A stretch of DNA of 64,000 nucleotides. Source: Rhizobium sp. ZPR4 (GTDB taxonomy: Bacteria > Pseudomonadota > Alphaproteobacteria > Rhizobiales > Rhizobiaceae). Shown here piece after piece: positions 27,073 through 35,754 of this stretch. Below the pieces are notes generated by a model that was not told the origin of the DNA, made no database searches, and saw nothing but the letters and a program-made list of their open reading frames with translations. Every line of letters begins with the position of its first letter. Position 1 is the stretch's first letter. Made by a program: the position numbers and the translations under genes. The stretch is taken from assembly GCF_040215725.1 (NCBI RefSeq), contig NZ_CP157968.1, forward strand, positions 744,001-808,000, given 5' to 3'.

Positions 27073-27841
27073 GGGCAAGGCCCGCATTCTGATCCTGGGC
27101 GGTACGACGGAGGCCCGCGCGCTGGCAACGTCGCTCGCCTCTCGCGGAGATCTCGAGGTCGTTCTGTCGCTTGCCGGCAGAACCGCCGATCCGGCCCCGC
27201 AGCCCATTCCGGTGCGCAGCGGCGGTTTCGGCGGCGCCGAGGGGCTTGCTCGCTATGTCCGTGATGAAGCGATCGATCTGGTGATCGACGCCACCCATCC
27301 CTTCGCGGCCCGCATTTCCGCCAATGCCGCGCAGGCGGCTGCTGAATGTGCCGTGACCGCCTTTGCCTTGCGTCGTCCGGCCTGGGTGCCGGTCGAAGGC
27401 GATAACTGGCTCTCGGTGCATAGCGTTTCGCAGGCTATCGCCGCGCTCGGCGCAGCGCCCTTGCGCGTTTTCCTCGCAACCGGCCGGCAGGAGGCGCATC
27501 AGGCGAACGCGGCGCCGCAGCACCTTTACTGGGTTCGCAGCGTCGATCCCGTCGAGCCGCCGCTGACGGTGCCTCATGTCAGCTATATCCACAGCCGGGG
27601 GCCGTTCCGACTGGCTGATGAACTCGACATGCTGCAACACCATCAGATCGAGGTCGTCATCGCCAAGAACAGCGGCGGCGACGCGACTTACGGCAAGATC
27701 GAGGCCGCAAGGCATCTCGGCATCAAGGTGATCATGGTCGAGCGCGCGGAGACCGCCGGCCTGCCGGTGGTCGAAACGGTGGACGCTGCGCTCGATCGGA
27801 TCGATCATTTCGTCTCTTCCCTAATGAAGCGCGGCGTATAG
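27071..27841 (+). CDS. cobK: Precorrin-6A reductase CobK
   Basis: A 256-residue NADPH-dependent reductase that converts precorrin-6A to precorrin-6B. RILILGGTTEARALATSLAS is the N-terminal nucleotide-binding block; VIDATHPFAARISANAA, RVFLATGRQE and VVIAKNSGGDATYGKIEAAR are typical CobK motifs. It is the only cob gene on the plus strand here: its ATG (27071-27073) shares two bases with the cobL start codon, and its 3' end overlaps cobJ by 37 nt. Its promoter and ribosome binding site must therefore lie inside cobL. Confidence 0.95.
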   Translation: MGKARILILGGTTEARALATSLASRGDLEVVLSLAGRTADPAPQPIPVRSGGFGGAEGLARYVRDEAIDLVIDATHPFAARISANAAQAAAECAVTAFALRRPAWVPVEGDNWLSVHSVSQAIAALGAAPLRVFLATGRQEAHQANAAPQHLYWVRSVDPVEPPLTVPHVSYIHSRGPFRLADELDMLQHHQIEVVIAKNSGGDATYGKIEAARHLGIKVIMVERAETAGLPVVETVDAALDRIDHFVSSLMKRGV

Positions 27842-28569
27842 ACGAGATCCGGGCGCCCTTCGCGGGCAATGACGCGGGTCTCGGCGGAGCCGATGATGAC
27901 GCAGGTTGCCATATCGGCTTGCGAAGCTTCGGCATCGGCAAGCCGTGTCACCGTCATGCGTTCGTCGGGCCGGCCGGCGGCGCGGCCGAAAATGATCGGC
28001 GTATCAGCAGGCAAAATGTCACGGACGATTTCGAAAGCCTTGCCGAGTTGCCAGGGCCGCGCCTTGCTGATCGGATTGTAAAGCGCGATCACGAAGCCTG
28101 CCTCAGCGACCGCACGAAGCCGGTTTTCGATGAGCGGCCAGGGTTTTAGATTGTCCGACAGTGAGATTGCGCAAAAATCGTGCCCGAGAGGGGCGCCGAT
28201 GCGCGCAGCGACCGCAAGCATGGCCGTAATACCGGGCACGACGATCAGGTCTACCGTGCGCCATTCCGCCGGGCCGTGATCGATCGCCTCGCAGATGGCT
28301 GCCGCCATGGCAAAGACGCCCGGATCGCCGCCGGAGACGACGCAGACGTTGACGCCGGCAGCAGCCCGCTGCAACGCTACCTTGGCGCGATCCAATTCCT
28401 CGCGATTGTCGGATGCCTGACGGATCTGGTCGTCGCGCAGTGTCACGCGGTCGAGATAAGGACCGTAACCATAGAATTCATGGGAATCCGCGACAGCAGC
28501 CAGCGCCTCCGGCGTCGTCTGCTCAGGCTTGCCGGGGCCGGTGCCGATCACATAGAGACGCCCGCTCAT
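27805..28569 (-). CDS. cobJ: Precorrin-3B C17-methyltransferase CobJ
   Basis: A 254-residue tetrapyrrole methylase carrying out ring contraction and C17 methylation to precorrin-4. It starts GRLYVIGTGPGKPEQTTPEA, followed by YGYGPYLDRV, VCVVSGGDPGVFAMAAAICE and VVPGITAMLAVAARIGAPLG. The start at 28569 overlaps the cobI stop by 4 nt (ATGA); a longer version to 28584 lies in cobI. The last 37 nt overlap the end of cobK on the other strand. Confidence 0.95.
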   Translation of the reverse strand: MSGRLYVIGTGPGKPEQTTPEALAAVADSHEFYGYGPYLDRVTLRDDQIRQASDNREELDRAKVALQRAAAGVNVCVVSGGDPGVFAMAAAICEAIDHGPAEWRTVDLIVVPGITAMLAVAARIGAPLGHDFCAISLSDNLKPWPLIENRLRAVAEAGFVIALYNPISKARPWQLGKAFEIVRDILPADTPIIFGRAAGRPDERMTVTRLADAEASQADMATCVIIGSAETRVIAREGRPDLVYTPRFIREETK

Positions 28570-29303
28570 GGCCTGTTTTCCCAACCGGGGACGAGAACCA
28601 GCGAGAAATAGGGTGCCTCGGCATCGTCGCGGCTTGCAAGCGGCGTCATGGCGCCGTTTGCCATCGTGCCCCGCTCGACGTAGATCGCTTCCTCCAGCCG
28701 GCCGGCAGCATCAAGCGCGCGGCGGATTTTTGGCAGGTTGCGGCCGACTTTCATGATGACGGCGGCCTGCGTATCGCCCAGGCGGCGGGTAAGCTCGGCT
28801 TCCGCCATCGTTCCCGGCAGCACCGAGAGAACGTCGTCTCCCTGCACCATCGGCAATCCGGCGAGCGACCAGCAGCCCGACATGGCCGTCACGCCGGGTA
28901 TGACTTCGGTCGGGAAACGATCGGCAAGGCGCACATGCAGATGCATATAGGAGCCGTAAAAGAGCGGATCGCCCTCGCTGAGCACGGCAACCGTCTTTCC
29001 CTCACGCAGATGCGCTGCCACCATTTCGGCTGAAGCATCGTAGAAGGCGGTAATCTGACTAAGGTACTCCGGCGCGTCCTTATCGATCTCGGTCGTGACC
29101 GGATAGTAGAGCGGCAGCAGTTTTACGTCTGTTCTCATAAACTCGCCGACGATGGCCTTGCCGTTGCCGCCTCTGCCCTGCTTGGCAAAGTAGGCGACGA
29201 CATCGGCGCGTTCGAGAGCCTTGACAGCCTTGACCGTCAGCAGTTCGGGATCGCCAGGGCCGGTGCCGAGGCCGATCAGCTGTCCATTGGATGGCGCGCT
29301 CAT
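28566..29303 (-). CDS. cobI: Precorrin-2 C20-methyltransferase CobI
   Basis: A 245-residue tetrapyrrole methylase that adds the C20 methyl group to precorrin-2, the entry step of the corrin branch. The motifs are LIGLGTGPGDPELLTVKAVK at residues 10-29, VAVLSEGDPLFYGSYMHLHV and VIPGVTAMSGCWSLAGLPMV. Its ATG overlaps the cobH stop and its stop overlaps the cobJ start, so the H-I-J order is translationally coupled. Confidence 0.96.
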   Translation of the reverse strand: MSAPSNGQLIGLGTGPGDPELLTVKAVKALERADVVAYFAKQGRGGNGKAIVGEFMRTDVKLLPLYYPVTTEIDKDAPEYLSQITAFYDASAEMVAAHLREGKTVAVLSEGDPLFYGSYMHLHVRLADRFPTEVIPGVTAMSGCWSLAGLPMVQGDDVLSVLPGTMAEAELTRRLGDTQAAVIMKVGRNLPKIRRALDAAGRLEEAIYVERGTMANGAMTPLASRDDAEAPYFSLVLVPGWENRP

Positions 29304-29932
29304 AGGCCCGGCCTCGCCAAGGCATTGAGGGCGGCGGCCGTCATGGCACTGCCGCCAAGCCTGCCGCGCACGATGGCAAAGGGAACGCCGTAGGAGTTTT
29401 CGGTGAGCGCATCCTTCGATTCCGCCGCGCCAACGAAGCCGACGGGCATGCCGATGATGGCAGCAGGCTTCGGCGCACCGTCACGCAACATTTCCAAAAG
29501 GTGAAAGAGGGCCGTCGGCGCATTGCCGATGGCGACGATCGAGCCGGCAAGGCGATCGGTCCAAAGATGCATGGCGGCAGCCGAACGTGTATTGCCGATC
29601 GACTTGGCGATCTCGGCCGTACGCGGGTCCTGCAAGGTGCAGATCACCTCGTTGGCAGCCGGCAGGCGGCCACGGGTCACGCCGCGAGCGACCATTTCCG
29701 CATCGCAGAAGATCGGCGCACCGTCAGTCAGCGCCTTGCGGGCGGATGCGACGAAATCGGGGGAGAACAGGAAGTGCTCCGCCGCCTCCACCAATCCGCA
29801 GGCATGGATCATGCGGACTGCGACATCGGCCTCGGCTTCGGGGAAACGCTGGAGATCGGCTTCGCTGCGGATGATCGCGAAGGAGCGTTCATAGATCGCA
29901 TCTCCCTCGCGGATATAGTCATAGTCAGGCAT
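29300..29932 (-). CDS. cobH: Precorrin-8X methylmutase CobH
   Basis: A 210-residue CobH/CbiC enzyme moving the methyl group from C11 to C12 to give hydrogenobyrinate. VRMIHACGLVEAAEHF near residues 41-56 carries the catalytic histidine. IFCDAEMVARGVTR, GNAPTALFHLLEML and PVGFVGAAESKDAL are the other conserved blocks. It lies 2 nt after cobG and overlaps cobI by 4 nt. Confidence 0.96.
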   Translation of the reverse strand: MPDYDYIREGDAIYERSFAIIRSEADLQRFPEAEADVAVRMIHACGLVEAAEHFLFSPDFVASARKALTDGAPIFCDAEMVARGVTRGRLPAANEVICTLQDPRTAEIAKSIGNTRSAAAMHLWTDRLAGSIVAIGNAPTALFHLLEMLRDGAPKPAAIIGMPVGFVGAAESKDALTENSYGVPFAIVRGRLGGSAMTAAALNALARPGL

Positions 29933-29934
29933 TT

Positions 29935-31362
29935 CTATCCCTGTCGTAAAGCCGTCGCGATTGCGTCCCGGCCGAGCCGTTTAAGACACTGCTGCGCCGA
30001 TTCGCCAGCAGCTTTGTTGTTTCGTACCAGTTCTCCGAGCGCAGCCAGCGCTGATTTCAGGCCTTCCTTGTGGATGTAAGCCACCGGCTCTGATGATGAT
30101 GACCCATTTACGACAATAGCATAGCCTGTTGCAGCACCGACGATGGTCAGCATTGTCGGGGACGGGTGGGCGCAGCCCTTTGTGCAGCCGGACAGATGGA
30201 CTTTGAGCGATCCGTCAAGCAGTTCGGCTCCGACATCGACCAGATCGGCGGCCGCCTGTTTCGTTGCATAGTAGGCCGAGGCGCACGCGCCGGCGCCGGC
30301 GCAGGGGATTGCATAATTTGCCGGATCGTCGGCCCGCGTCTGGAGGCCGCAATCGGCTGCCACGGCGAGGATGTCGTCTATGCGATCGCCTGGAAGCCCG
30401 AGCAACAGCAGGCTGTGCTCCGGTCCCGTCCGAATTTCGAGCACTCCGGCCAGTTCGGCTACGTCGAGAAAGCGGACGAGCTCTTGCGCCTGGATCTGAC
30501 CGAAGGCTGGGCGCAGGCCGAGGGCCGAATGCTGCTTGTCGAGCGGGATGACGCCGACAGGAGAGGTCGATAGAACGCGTTCGGGGCGTGAGAAACCGTG
30601 AACGGCAGGAAACTGCGCCTGCAGCGAGGCAATGTCCAGATCGCGACCACGGGCGCGGGGTCCGATTGCGGTCAAGGTTTTGAGCAGTGTGATGACACCG
30701 GCGATCGCCTCTTCGCCGGGCAAGGCGGCAAGTGGTACAGCTGTCGCGTCGGTTCCGGCGATGGCGAGCGTCCAAAACTCTCGGCCATCGGTGGCATGGG
30801 TGGCTTTCAGTCGGATATCCGCTGTCAGTTCGTCGAGTGTGAGCCGACCGCTGCCGTCGACGATAATGGCGAGCTTGGCGGCCAGCAGCGGCTTGGGATG
30901 AAGGGAATCGACTGCGTTGCGCAGGCGTTCAGCGAGCCCGCGTGCATCAGCGATCTCCGACGGATCGATGCCGCTGAGCGGCGGGACTTCGATCGCGACG
31001 CCGCTCTCCGGCACGATGCCGGCGCGATCGATATCGGCGGCCAGCCCAGCCATGCTTTGCGGCGTCATGCCGCGCAGCTGAAAATTGCCGCGCGCGGTGA
31101 TCTCGATTAGGCCGTTGCCGTGCTTTTCTGTAGCCTCGGCCAAGGCGCGCAACTGCGCAACCGTCAGGCCTGGCGTCGATGGCCGCAGGCGAACGAGCAA
31201 ACCGTCGCCCGTCTGCATCGGCGCGCTCAGGGAGGGACAGGCGCCGCGAACCATGGAGGGTACGGGCGATGCAACGTCATCGTGACCGGCCTCTCCTTGC
31301 GAGAGGCACGCTTGTCCCTTTACCGTCTGCGCGTCAGCCGCAACCATAAGACTGCCCTTCAT
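29935..31362 (-). CDS. cobG: Precorrin-3B synthase CobG
   Basis: A protein of about 475 residues of the nitrite/sulfite reductase fold. It uses oxygen to hydroxylate precorrin-3A at C20, which marks the aerobic pathway. GLLVRLRPSTPGLTVAQLRA and ITARGNFQLRGMTPQSM form the first ferredoxin-like half. The C-terminal half holds the iron-sulfur cysteines in CAGAGACASAYYATKQAA and HLSGCTKGCAHPSP. The start is ambiguous: ATGs at 31371, 31362 and 31347 are in frame; AAGGAA abuts the first too closely but is about 10 nt from the second, which I prefer. It follows cobF by about 57 nt. Confidence 0.93.
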   Translation of the reverse strand: MKGSLMVAADAQTVKGQACLSQGEAGHDDVASPVPSMVRGACPSLSAPMQTGDGLLVRLRPSTPGLTVAQLRALAEATEKHGNGLIEITARGNFQLRGMTPQSMAGLAADIDRAGIVPESGVAIEVPPLSGIDPSEIADARGLAERLRNAVDSLHPKPLLAAKLAIIVDGSGRLTLDELTADIRLKATHATDGREFWTLAIAGTDATAVPLAALPGEEAIAGVITLLKTLTAIGPRARGRDLDIASLQAQFPAVHGFSRPERVLSTSPVGVIPLDKQHSALGLRPAFGQIQAQELVRFLDVAELAGVLEIRTGPEHSLLLLGLPGDRIDDILAVAADCGLQTRADDPANYAIPCAGAGACASAYYATKQAAADLVDVGAELLDGSLKVHLSGCTKGCAHPSPTMLTIVGAATGYAIVVNGSSSSEPVAYIHKEGLKSALAALGELVRNNKAAGESAQQCLKRLGRDAIATALRQG

Positions 31363-31419
31363 AAGGGACATTTCCTTGCATAAACCGGATCGGCGGGCAA
31401 ACGATTTGGCATTTGGCTT

Positions 31420-32196
31420 TTATGCAAGATCGTCGAAATCCTGCCCCTTGCGCATGAGGTAGATATCCATGATCCACCCATGCCGGGCGCGGGCCTCTGC
31501 CCGAGCAGTAAGAATCTGCTCGGAAACGTCGGCAAGCCTGCCGGCGATGGCGATCTCGTCCTTGGTGCCGAGATAGGCTCCCCAATAGATATAGGCATCG
31601 GGGTCGTCGATCTTGCTGAAGGCCTGCTCGCCATCGAGCATGACCACGGCCGTTTCGACAACGCCCGGAAAGCTCTCGGCGAGCCGCCGGCCTGTCGTGA
31701 TCTGGACCGGCTTGCCTACGAGGTTGAGCGGGATGCGATGGCTTGCCGTCAACGCCTGGATGCTGGTGATGCCGGGAATGACGCTATAATCGAGGGCAAC
31801 ATTCCCCCGACCGACGACGCGCTCGAGAATGCGCAACGTGCTGTCGTAAAGGCCCGGATCTCCCCAGACCAGAAAGGCGGCGCTCTGGCTTTCTGTCAGC
31901 TGCTCCAGAAACAGCCGTTCATAGGTCGTGGAAATCGCCTCATGCCATTCGTCGACGCTCTGCACATAGCTGCGATCCGCCGTCTGGCGTGAGGGCACGT
32001 CATAGCTAACGAAGCGTGTCGCTTTATTTGTGACATAGCGCTCGCAGATCTCCTTGCGGACATCGGCGAGTTCGGCCTTGGCCGCACCTTTGCTGGGGAT
32101 GAGAATGACATCGGCTGCATTCAGCGCATTGATCGCCTGCACGGTCAGATGTTCGGGATTTCCCGTGCCGATACCGACGATGTGGATATGCCGCAT
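31420..32196 (-). CDS. cobF: Precorrin-6A synthase (deacetylating) CobF
   Basis: A 258-residue tetrapyrrole methylase that methylates C1 of precorrin-5 and releases acetate. The blocks are RHIHIVGIGTGNPEHLTVQA, AADVILIPSKG, FLVWGDPGLYDSTLRILERV and YSVIPGITSIQALTASHRIP. CobF has no anaerobic counterpart, so its presence with CobG shows the oxygen-dependent route. GAGG lies 8 nt before the ATG at 32196; the frame to 32244 lacks this. It is the first gene of the cobF-G-H-I-J run. I see no cobalamin riboswitch in the 63 nt upstream. Confidence 0.95.
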   Translation of the reverse strand: MRHIHIVGIGTGNPEHLTVQAINALNAADVILIPSKGAAKAELADVRKEICERYVTNKATRFVSYDVPSRQTADRSYVQSVDEWHEAISTTYERLFLEQLTESQSAAFLVWGDPGLYDSTLRILERVVGRGNVALDYSVIPGITSIQALTASHRIPLNLVGKPVQITTGRRLAESFPGVVETAVVMLDGEQAFSKIDDPDAYIYWGAYLGTKDEIAIAGRLADVSEQILTARAEARARHGWIMDIYLMRKGQDFDDLA

Positions 32197-32259
32197 ATGC
32201 TTGCCCTCGCTCTTCAGCGCTGTTTGCCGGAAGCGCTCGGCCATTTCAAGAGCAGACGT

Positions 32260-33096
32260 TCAAGCAGATGGTCGGTCGAAGGTCCAGCGGCTGGCCATAT
32301 AGCTACGCGGCGAGGTGCCGAGCATGCGGCGGAACATGGTGGTGAAGGCGGCCACGCTCTCATAGCCTGCTTCGAGCGCGACATTGGTGACGGGCTGGCC
32401 TTCGGCGAGCTGCGGCAGGCAGGCAAAGACGCTCGCCTGCTGCCGCCATGTCGTGAAGCTGATACCGGTTTCCTTGCGGAACTGCCTGGTGAAGGTGCGG
32501 CGGCTCACCGAAAGCTTCTCGGCCCAGTCGTCCAATCTCGCATTGGGCGATGGATTGGCGAGATAGTCGCGGCAGAGCGCGGTCAATCGCCGGTCTGAGG
32601 GGAAGGGGAGGCCGAGCGGACGTACCGGCAGGGTTGCTATCTCCTCGACGAGCAGAGACAGCACCAACTTGGCCTTGCGATGGCCGACAGGCGCTTCCCG
32701 CAGCCGAATGGCCTCCAGCAACAGACTGCGGGCGAGATCCGTCACCTCAACGACGCGCGGCGCTTCATCCTTCGGCGGCTGGCCGCGCGGCGTTACGTAG
32801 ACCGATTTCATGCTGACATCGCTGAGGATTTCGATCGAATGCTCCATTCCGACCGGGATGAAGAGAGCGTGGCCGGGCGGCACCATCCAGCGGCCTCGCG
32901 CCGTCATGATCAGCGCGACGCCAGAAAAGATACAGAGCAATTGCGTGCGGCGGTGATGGTGCCAGGGAACGGTGTAGCCCTGTGGCGGCTCGGCACTGTG
33001 AACGAGCACATCGGCAGGCGACTCCTCCATCCAGCGGATGTTACGAACATGGTCGTCGTCGAGGGTTGCCAGCAACTGTTTCGATAGCTTTTCCAT
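32260..33096 (-). CDS. AraC family regulator with N-terminal cupin
   Basis: A 278-residue regulator. The N-terminal cupin (about 20-110) shows YTVPWHHHRRTQLLCIFSGV and WMVPPGHALFIPVGMEHSIE. The C-terminal AraC domain (about 175-270) shows LDDWAEKLSVSRRTFTRQFR, then VTNVALEAGYESVAAFTTMF and the usual end LGTSPRSYM. It is divergent from an MFS exporter, the usual layout for a local regulator of a resistance or export pump. An imperfect 12-bp palindrome sits at its start codon (33096-33128). It lies 63 nt upstream of cobF in the same direction, so some read-through into cob genes is possible. Confidence 0.92.
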   Translation of the reverse strand: MEKLSKQLLATLDDDHVRNIRWMEESPADVLVHSAEPPQGYTVPWHHHRRTQLLCIFSGVALIMTARGRWMVPPGHALFIPVGMEHSIEILSDVSMKSVYVTPRGQPPKDEAPRVVEVTDLARSLLLEAIRLREAPVGHRKAKLVLSLLVEEIATLPVRPLGLPFPSDRRLTALCRDYLANPSPNARLDDWAEKLSVSRRTFTRQFRKETGISFTTWRQQASVFACLPQLAEGQPVTNVALEAGYESVAAFTTMFRRMLGTSPRSYMASRWTFDRPSA

Positions 33097-33128
33097 TTTG
33101 GCCCAATCGAGAAACTATTGGACCAAAA
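33096..33128. promoter_or_regulatory. Palindromic candidate operator of the AraC/MFS pair
   Basis: TTTTGGCCCAAT (33096-33107) and ATTGGACCAAAA (33117-33128) are inverted repeats matching at 11 of 12 positions with a 9-nt spacer. The site touches the AraC start codon and lies about 90 nt before the MFS start, well placed for autoregulation and for control of the exporter. Binding is inferred from position and symmetry only. Confidence 0.55.
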
Positions 33129-33216
33129 CACGAAAGAAGGACACACGCAAGGCGTGTTAAAGGCGGATTAAGTCATATGCTTGGCAAACCTGCCGGCACA
33201 GGAAGGATTCTCCGTC

Positions 33217-34413
33217 ATGGTCGCGGAAGTTTTGGGCACGCAGGCCCGGTATCAAAAGACGACGATGTCGATCGTTATGGCCGTCAGCACATGCCACCTG
33301 CTGAACGACACAATGCAGTCGCTTTTGACATCGCTCTACCCGATGTTCAGAGAGAATTACGCGCTCGATTTCGTGCAGATCGGCCTGTTGACGATGATGT
33401 TTCAGATCACCGCATCGCTGCTGCAGCCGGTGGTCGGCATCGTCACCGACAAATGGCCGATGCCTTATTCGTTGCCGGTCGGTATGGTCAGCACCTTCCT
33501 GGGCTTGCTGCTGCTTGGTTACGCCGGCAGCTTTGGAATGCTGCTGGTGGCCGCAAGCCTGATCGGCTTCGGCTCAGCCGTCTTCCATCCGGAGGCATCG
33601 CGCGTTGCCCGTCTGGCGTCGGGCGGCCGCCACGGCCTGGCGCAATCGCTTTTCCAGCTCGGCGGCAATGCCGGTTCGGCGATCGGGCCGCTGATCGCTG
33701 CATTCTTTGTCCTGCAGCATGGCCAGAAGAGTGTGGCATGGCTTTCCGTGCTTGCCGTTATCGGCTTTATCGTTCTGAGCTGGGTCGGCACCTGGTTCAT
33801 CAATCACCGACGCCAGCAATCGGCGCGCCCCGCGCCGAGCCGTACCTTGCCGATCGCGCGCAGCAAGGCGATGTGGGCGCTTGCGATCCTCATCCTGCTG
33901 ACAGCGACGAAGAACGTCTACATGGCCAGTATTTCGAGCTATTTCACCTTTTACGTCATCGACAAGTTCCATCTCGATGTCCGTGACGCGCAGCTGATGC
34001 TGTTCCTCTTCCTCGGCTCTGTTGCCGTTGGAACGATCATGGGCGGTCCGGTGGGCGATCGTCTGGGTGCGCGCTTCGTGATCTGGTTCTCGATCCTCGG
34101 CGTCATCCCGTTTGCGCTGCTGATGCCCTATGCGGATCTGTTCTGGACCTGCGTGCTGACCGTCATCATCGGCCTCGTGCTGGCTTCGGCCTTCCCGGCG
34201 ATCGTAGTCTTTGCGCAAGAGCTTATCCCCGGTCGCGTTGGCCTCATCGGCGGGATATTCTTCGGCTTTGCCTTCGGCGCGGGCGGCCTTGGCGCGGCCT
34301 GGCTCGGCGATTTCGCCGATGTGCGCGGCATCTCCTTCGTCTACACGATCTGCTCGTATCTGCCGCTGCTGGGATTGTTCACGATCTTCCTGCCACGAAT
34401 CCCACGGCATTGA
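33217..34413 (+). CDS. MFS transporter, fosmidomycin-resistance (Fsr) type
   Basis: A 398-residue protein with twelve predicted helices. STCHLLNDTMQSLLTSLYPM near the N-terminus is the Fsr-family opening block; FGSAVFHPEASRVARLASGG and GNAGSAIGPLIAA are family-like loops, and the second half repeats with GPVGDRLGARFVIWF. I choose ATG 33217, which has GGAAGGA 8-9 nt upstream, over TTG 33181. It likely exports a small toxic molecule, with expression set by the divergent AraC regulator. A rho-independent terminator follows. Confidence 0.88.
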   Translation: MVAEVLGTQARYQKTTMSIVMAVSTCHLLNDTMQSLLTSLYPMFRENYALDFVQIGLLTMMFQITASLLQPVVGIVTDKWPMPYSLPVGMVSTFLGLLLLGYAGSFGMLLVAASLIGFGSAVFHPEASRVARLASGGRHGLAQSLFQLGGNAGSAIGPLIAAFFVLQHGQKSVAWLSVLAVIGFIVLSWVGTWFINHRRQQSARPAPSRTLPIARSKAMWALAILILLTATKNVYMASISSYFTFYVIDKFHLDVRDAQLMLFLFLGSVAVGTIMGGPVGDRLGARFVIWFSILGVIPFALLMPYADLFWTCVLTVIIGLVLASAFPAIVVFAQELIPGRVGLIGGIFFGFAFGAGGLGAAWLGDFADVRGISFVYTICSYLPLLGLFTIFLPRIPRH

Positions 34414-34421
34414 TCGAAATC

Positions 34422-34445
34422 GGCGGGCAATCAGCCCGCCTTTTT
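34422..34445 (+). terminator. Rho-independent terminator after the Fsr-type gene
   Basis: GGCGGGC pairs with GCCCGCC around AATCA and is followed by TTTTT. It starts 9 nt after the MFS stop codon. The convergent dadA ends shortly after it, at 34474. Confidence 0.9.
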
Positions 34446-34473
34446 CTTGAGCGCTTATGCGCAAGCCTGCTTG

Positions 34474-35724
34474 TCAGGCATAGCGGCTGATGGCGAGGTC
34501 GGTTGCGTCGATATCGGGCTTACGGCCGCTGACGAGATCGCTGATGACGCGTGCCGAGCCGGAGCTCATGGTCCATCCAAGTGTGCCGTGGCCGGTATTG
34601 AGGAACAATCCCTTGATCTTCGTCGGTCCGATGACCGGCGTGCCATCCGGTGTCATCGGCCGCAGTCCCGACCAGAAGGAAGCCTTGGCGACGTCACCGC
34701 CGGGAAAGAGATCGGTGACGGAATGCTCGAGCGTCTGGCGCCGTGCAAGGCCGAGATCATTGGTATAGCCGGAGATTTCAGCCATGCCGCCGACGCGGAT
34801 GCGATCGCCAAGCCGGGTGATTGCGATCTTGTAGGTCTCGTCCATAACGGTCGATTCCGGCGCACGCGAGGCATCGGTGATCGGGATCGTCAGCGAGTAA
34901 CCCTTGACCGGATAGACGGAGAGGCTGATGCCGAGCGGCTTCAGCAAAAGCGGCGAATAGCTGCCGAGCGCGACGACGATCGCATCGGCGTCCATGCGCC
35001 CACGGTCGGTCATGACGGCGCGCACCTGCCCGCCCTGAACGTCGAGCCCCTTGATCGTCGTGCCATACTGGAAATTCACGCCGAGCTCGACAGCCTTGGC
35101 CGCAAGGGCATTGGTGAACTTGAAGCAATCACCGGTCTCGTCCTTCGGCGTCAGCAGCCCGCCGACGATCTTGCCGCGCACATGCGTGAGTGCCGGCTCG
35201 ACGCGAATGCAGCCGTCGGGATCGAGTACCTCATAGGGAATGCCGTCGGCCGCTAGGGCCTTGACGTCCTTGGCCGATGCATCGAGTTGCTGTTGCGTGC
35301 GGAAGAGCTGCAGCGTGCCCTGCATACGTTCGTCATAGGCGATGCCGGTCTCTTCGCGAACCTCAGCCAGCGAAATACGGCTGTAATCGGCAAGGCGGAG
35401 CATCCGGCTCTTGTTGATCGCATAGCGTTCCGAGGTGCAGTTCGACAGCATCTTGACAAGCCATGACAGCATGGCGCCATCAACCTTCGGGCGCAGGATG
35501 AGCGGCGCGTGGTGCATGAACAGCCACTTGATCGCCTTCATCGGAATGCCGGGAGCAGCCCAGGGCGAGCAGTAGCCAAACGAGACTTCGCCGGCATTGG
35601 CAAAACTCGTTTCCAGCGCCGGCCCCTGCTGCCGGTCGATGACCGTGACTTCGTGGCCCGCCTTGGCGAGCTGATAGGCTGACGTCACGCCGATGATGCC
35701 GGCACCCAGAACGACGACTTTCAT
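34474..35724 (-). CDS. dadA: D-amino acid dehydrogenase DadA
   Basis: A 416-residue flavoprotein that oxidatively deaminates D-alanine and other D-amino acids, passing electrons to the respiratory chain. The FAD motif [20 protein letters not shown] opens the protein. [20 protein letters not shown] is a DadA hallmark, and [20 protein letters not shown] with [17 protein letters not shown] closes the flavin site. GAGGA lies upstream of the ATG. It follows the alanine racemase by 30 nt, so L-alanine can be racemised and then degraded to pyruvate. Confidence 0.96.
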   Translation of the reverse strand: MKVVVLGAGIIGVTSAYQLAKAGHEVTVIDRQQGPALETSFANAGEVSFGYCSPWAAPGIPMKAIKWLFMHHAPLILRPKVDGAMLSWLVKMLSNCTSERYAINKSRMLRLADYSRISLAEVREETGIAYDERMQGTLQLFRTQQQLDASAKDVKALAADGIPYEVLDPDGCIRVEPALTHVRGKIVGGLLTPKDETGDCFKFTNALAAKAVELGVNFQYGTTIKGLDVQGGQVRAVMTDRGRMDADAIVVALGSYSPLLLKPLGISLSVYPVKGYSLTIPITDASRAPESTVMDETYKIAITRLGDRIRVGGMAEISGYTNDLGLARRQTLEHSVTDLFPGGDVAKASFWSGLRPMTPDGTPVIGPTKIKGLFLNTGHGTLGWTMSSGSARVISDLVSGRKPDIDATDLAISRYA

Positions 35725-35754
35725 GATGTCCTCAGAGAATTGAACTTTGGAGGG

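Noticed and set aside
31372..33216. Cobalamin riboswitch upstream of the cob genes
   Set aside because: I looked for a B12-box-like segment before cobG, cobF and the AraC gene on both strands and saw none; the gaps before cobF and cobG are also too short.
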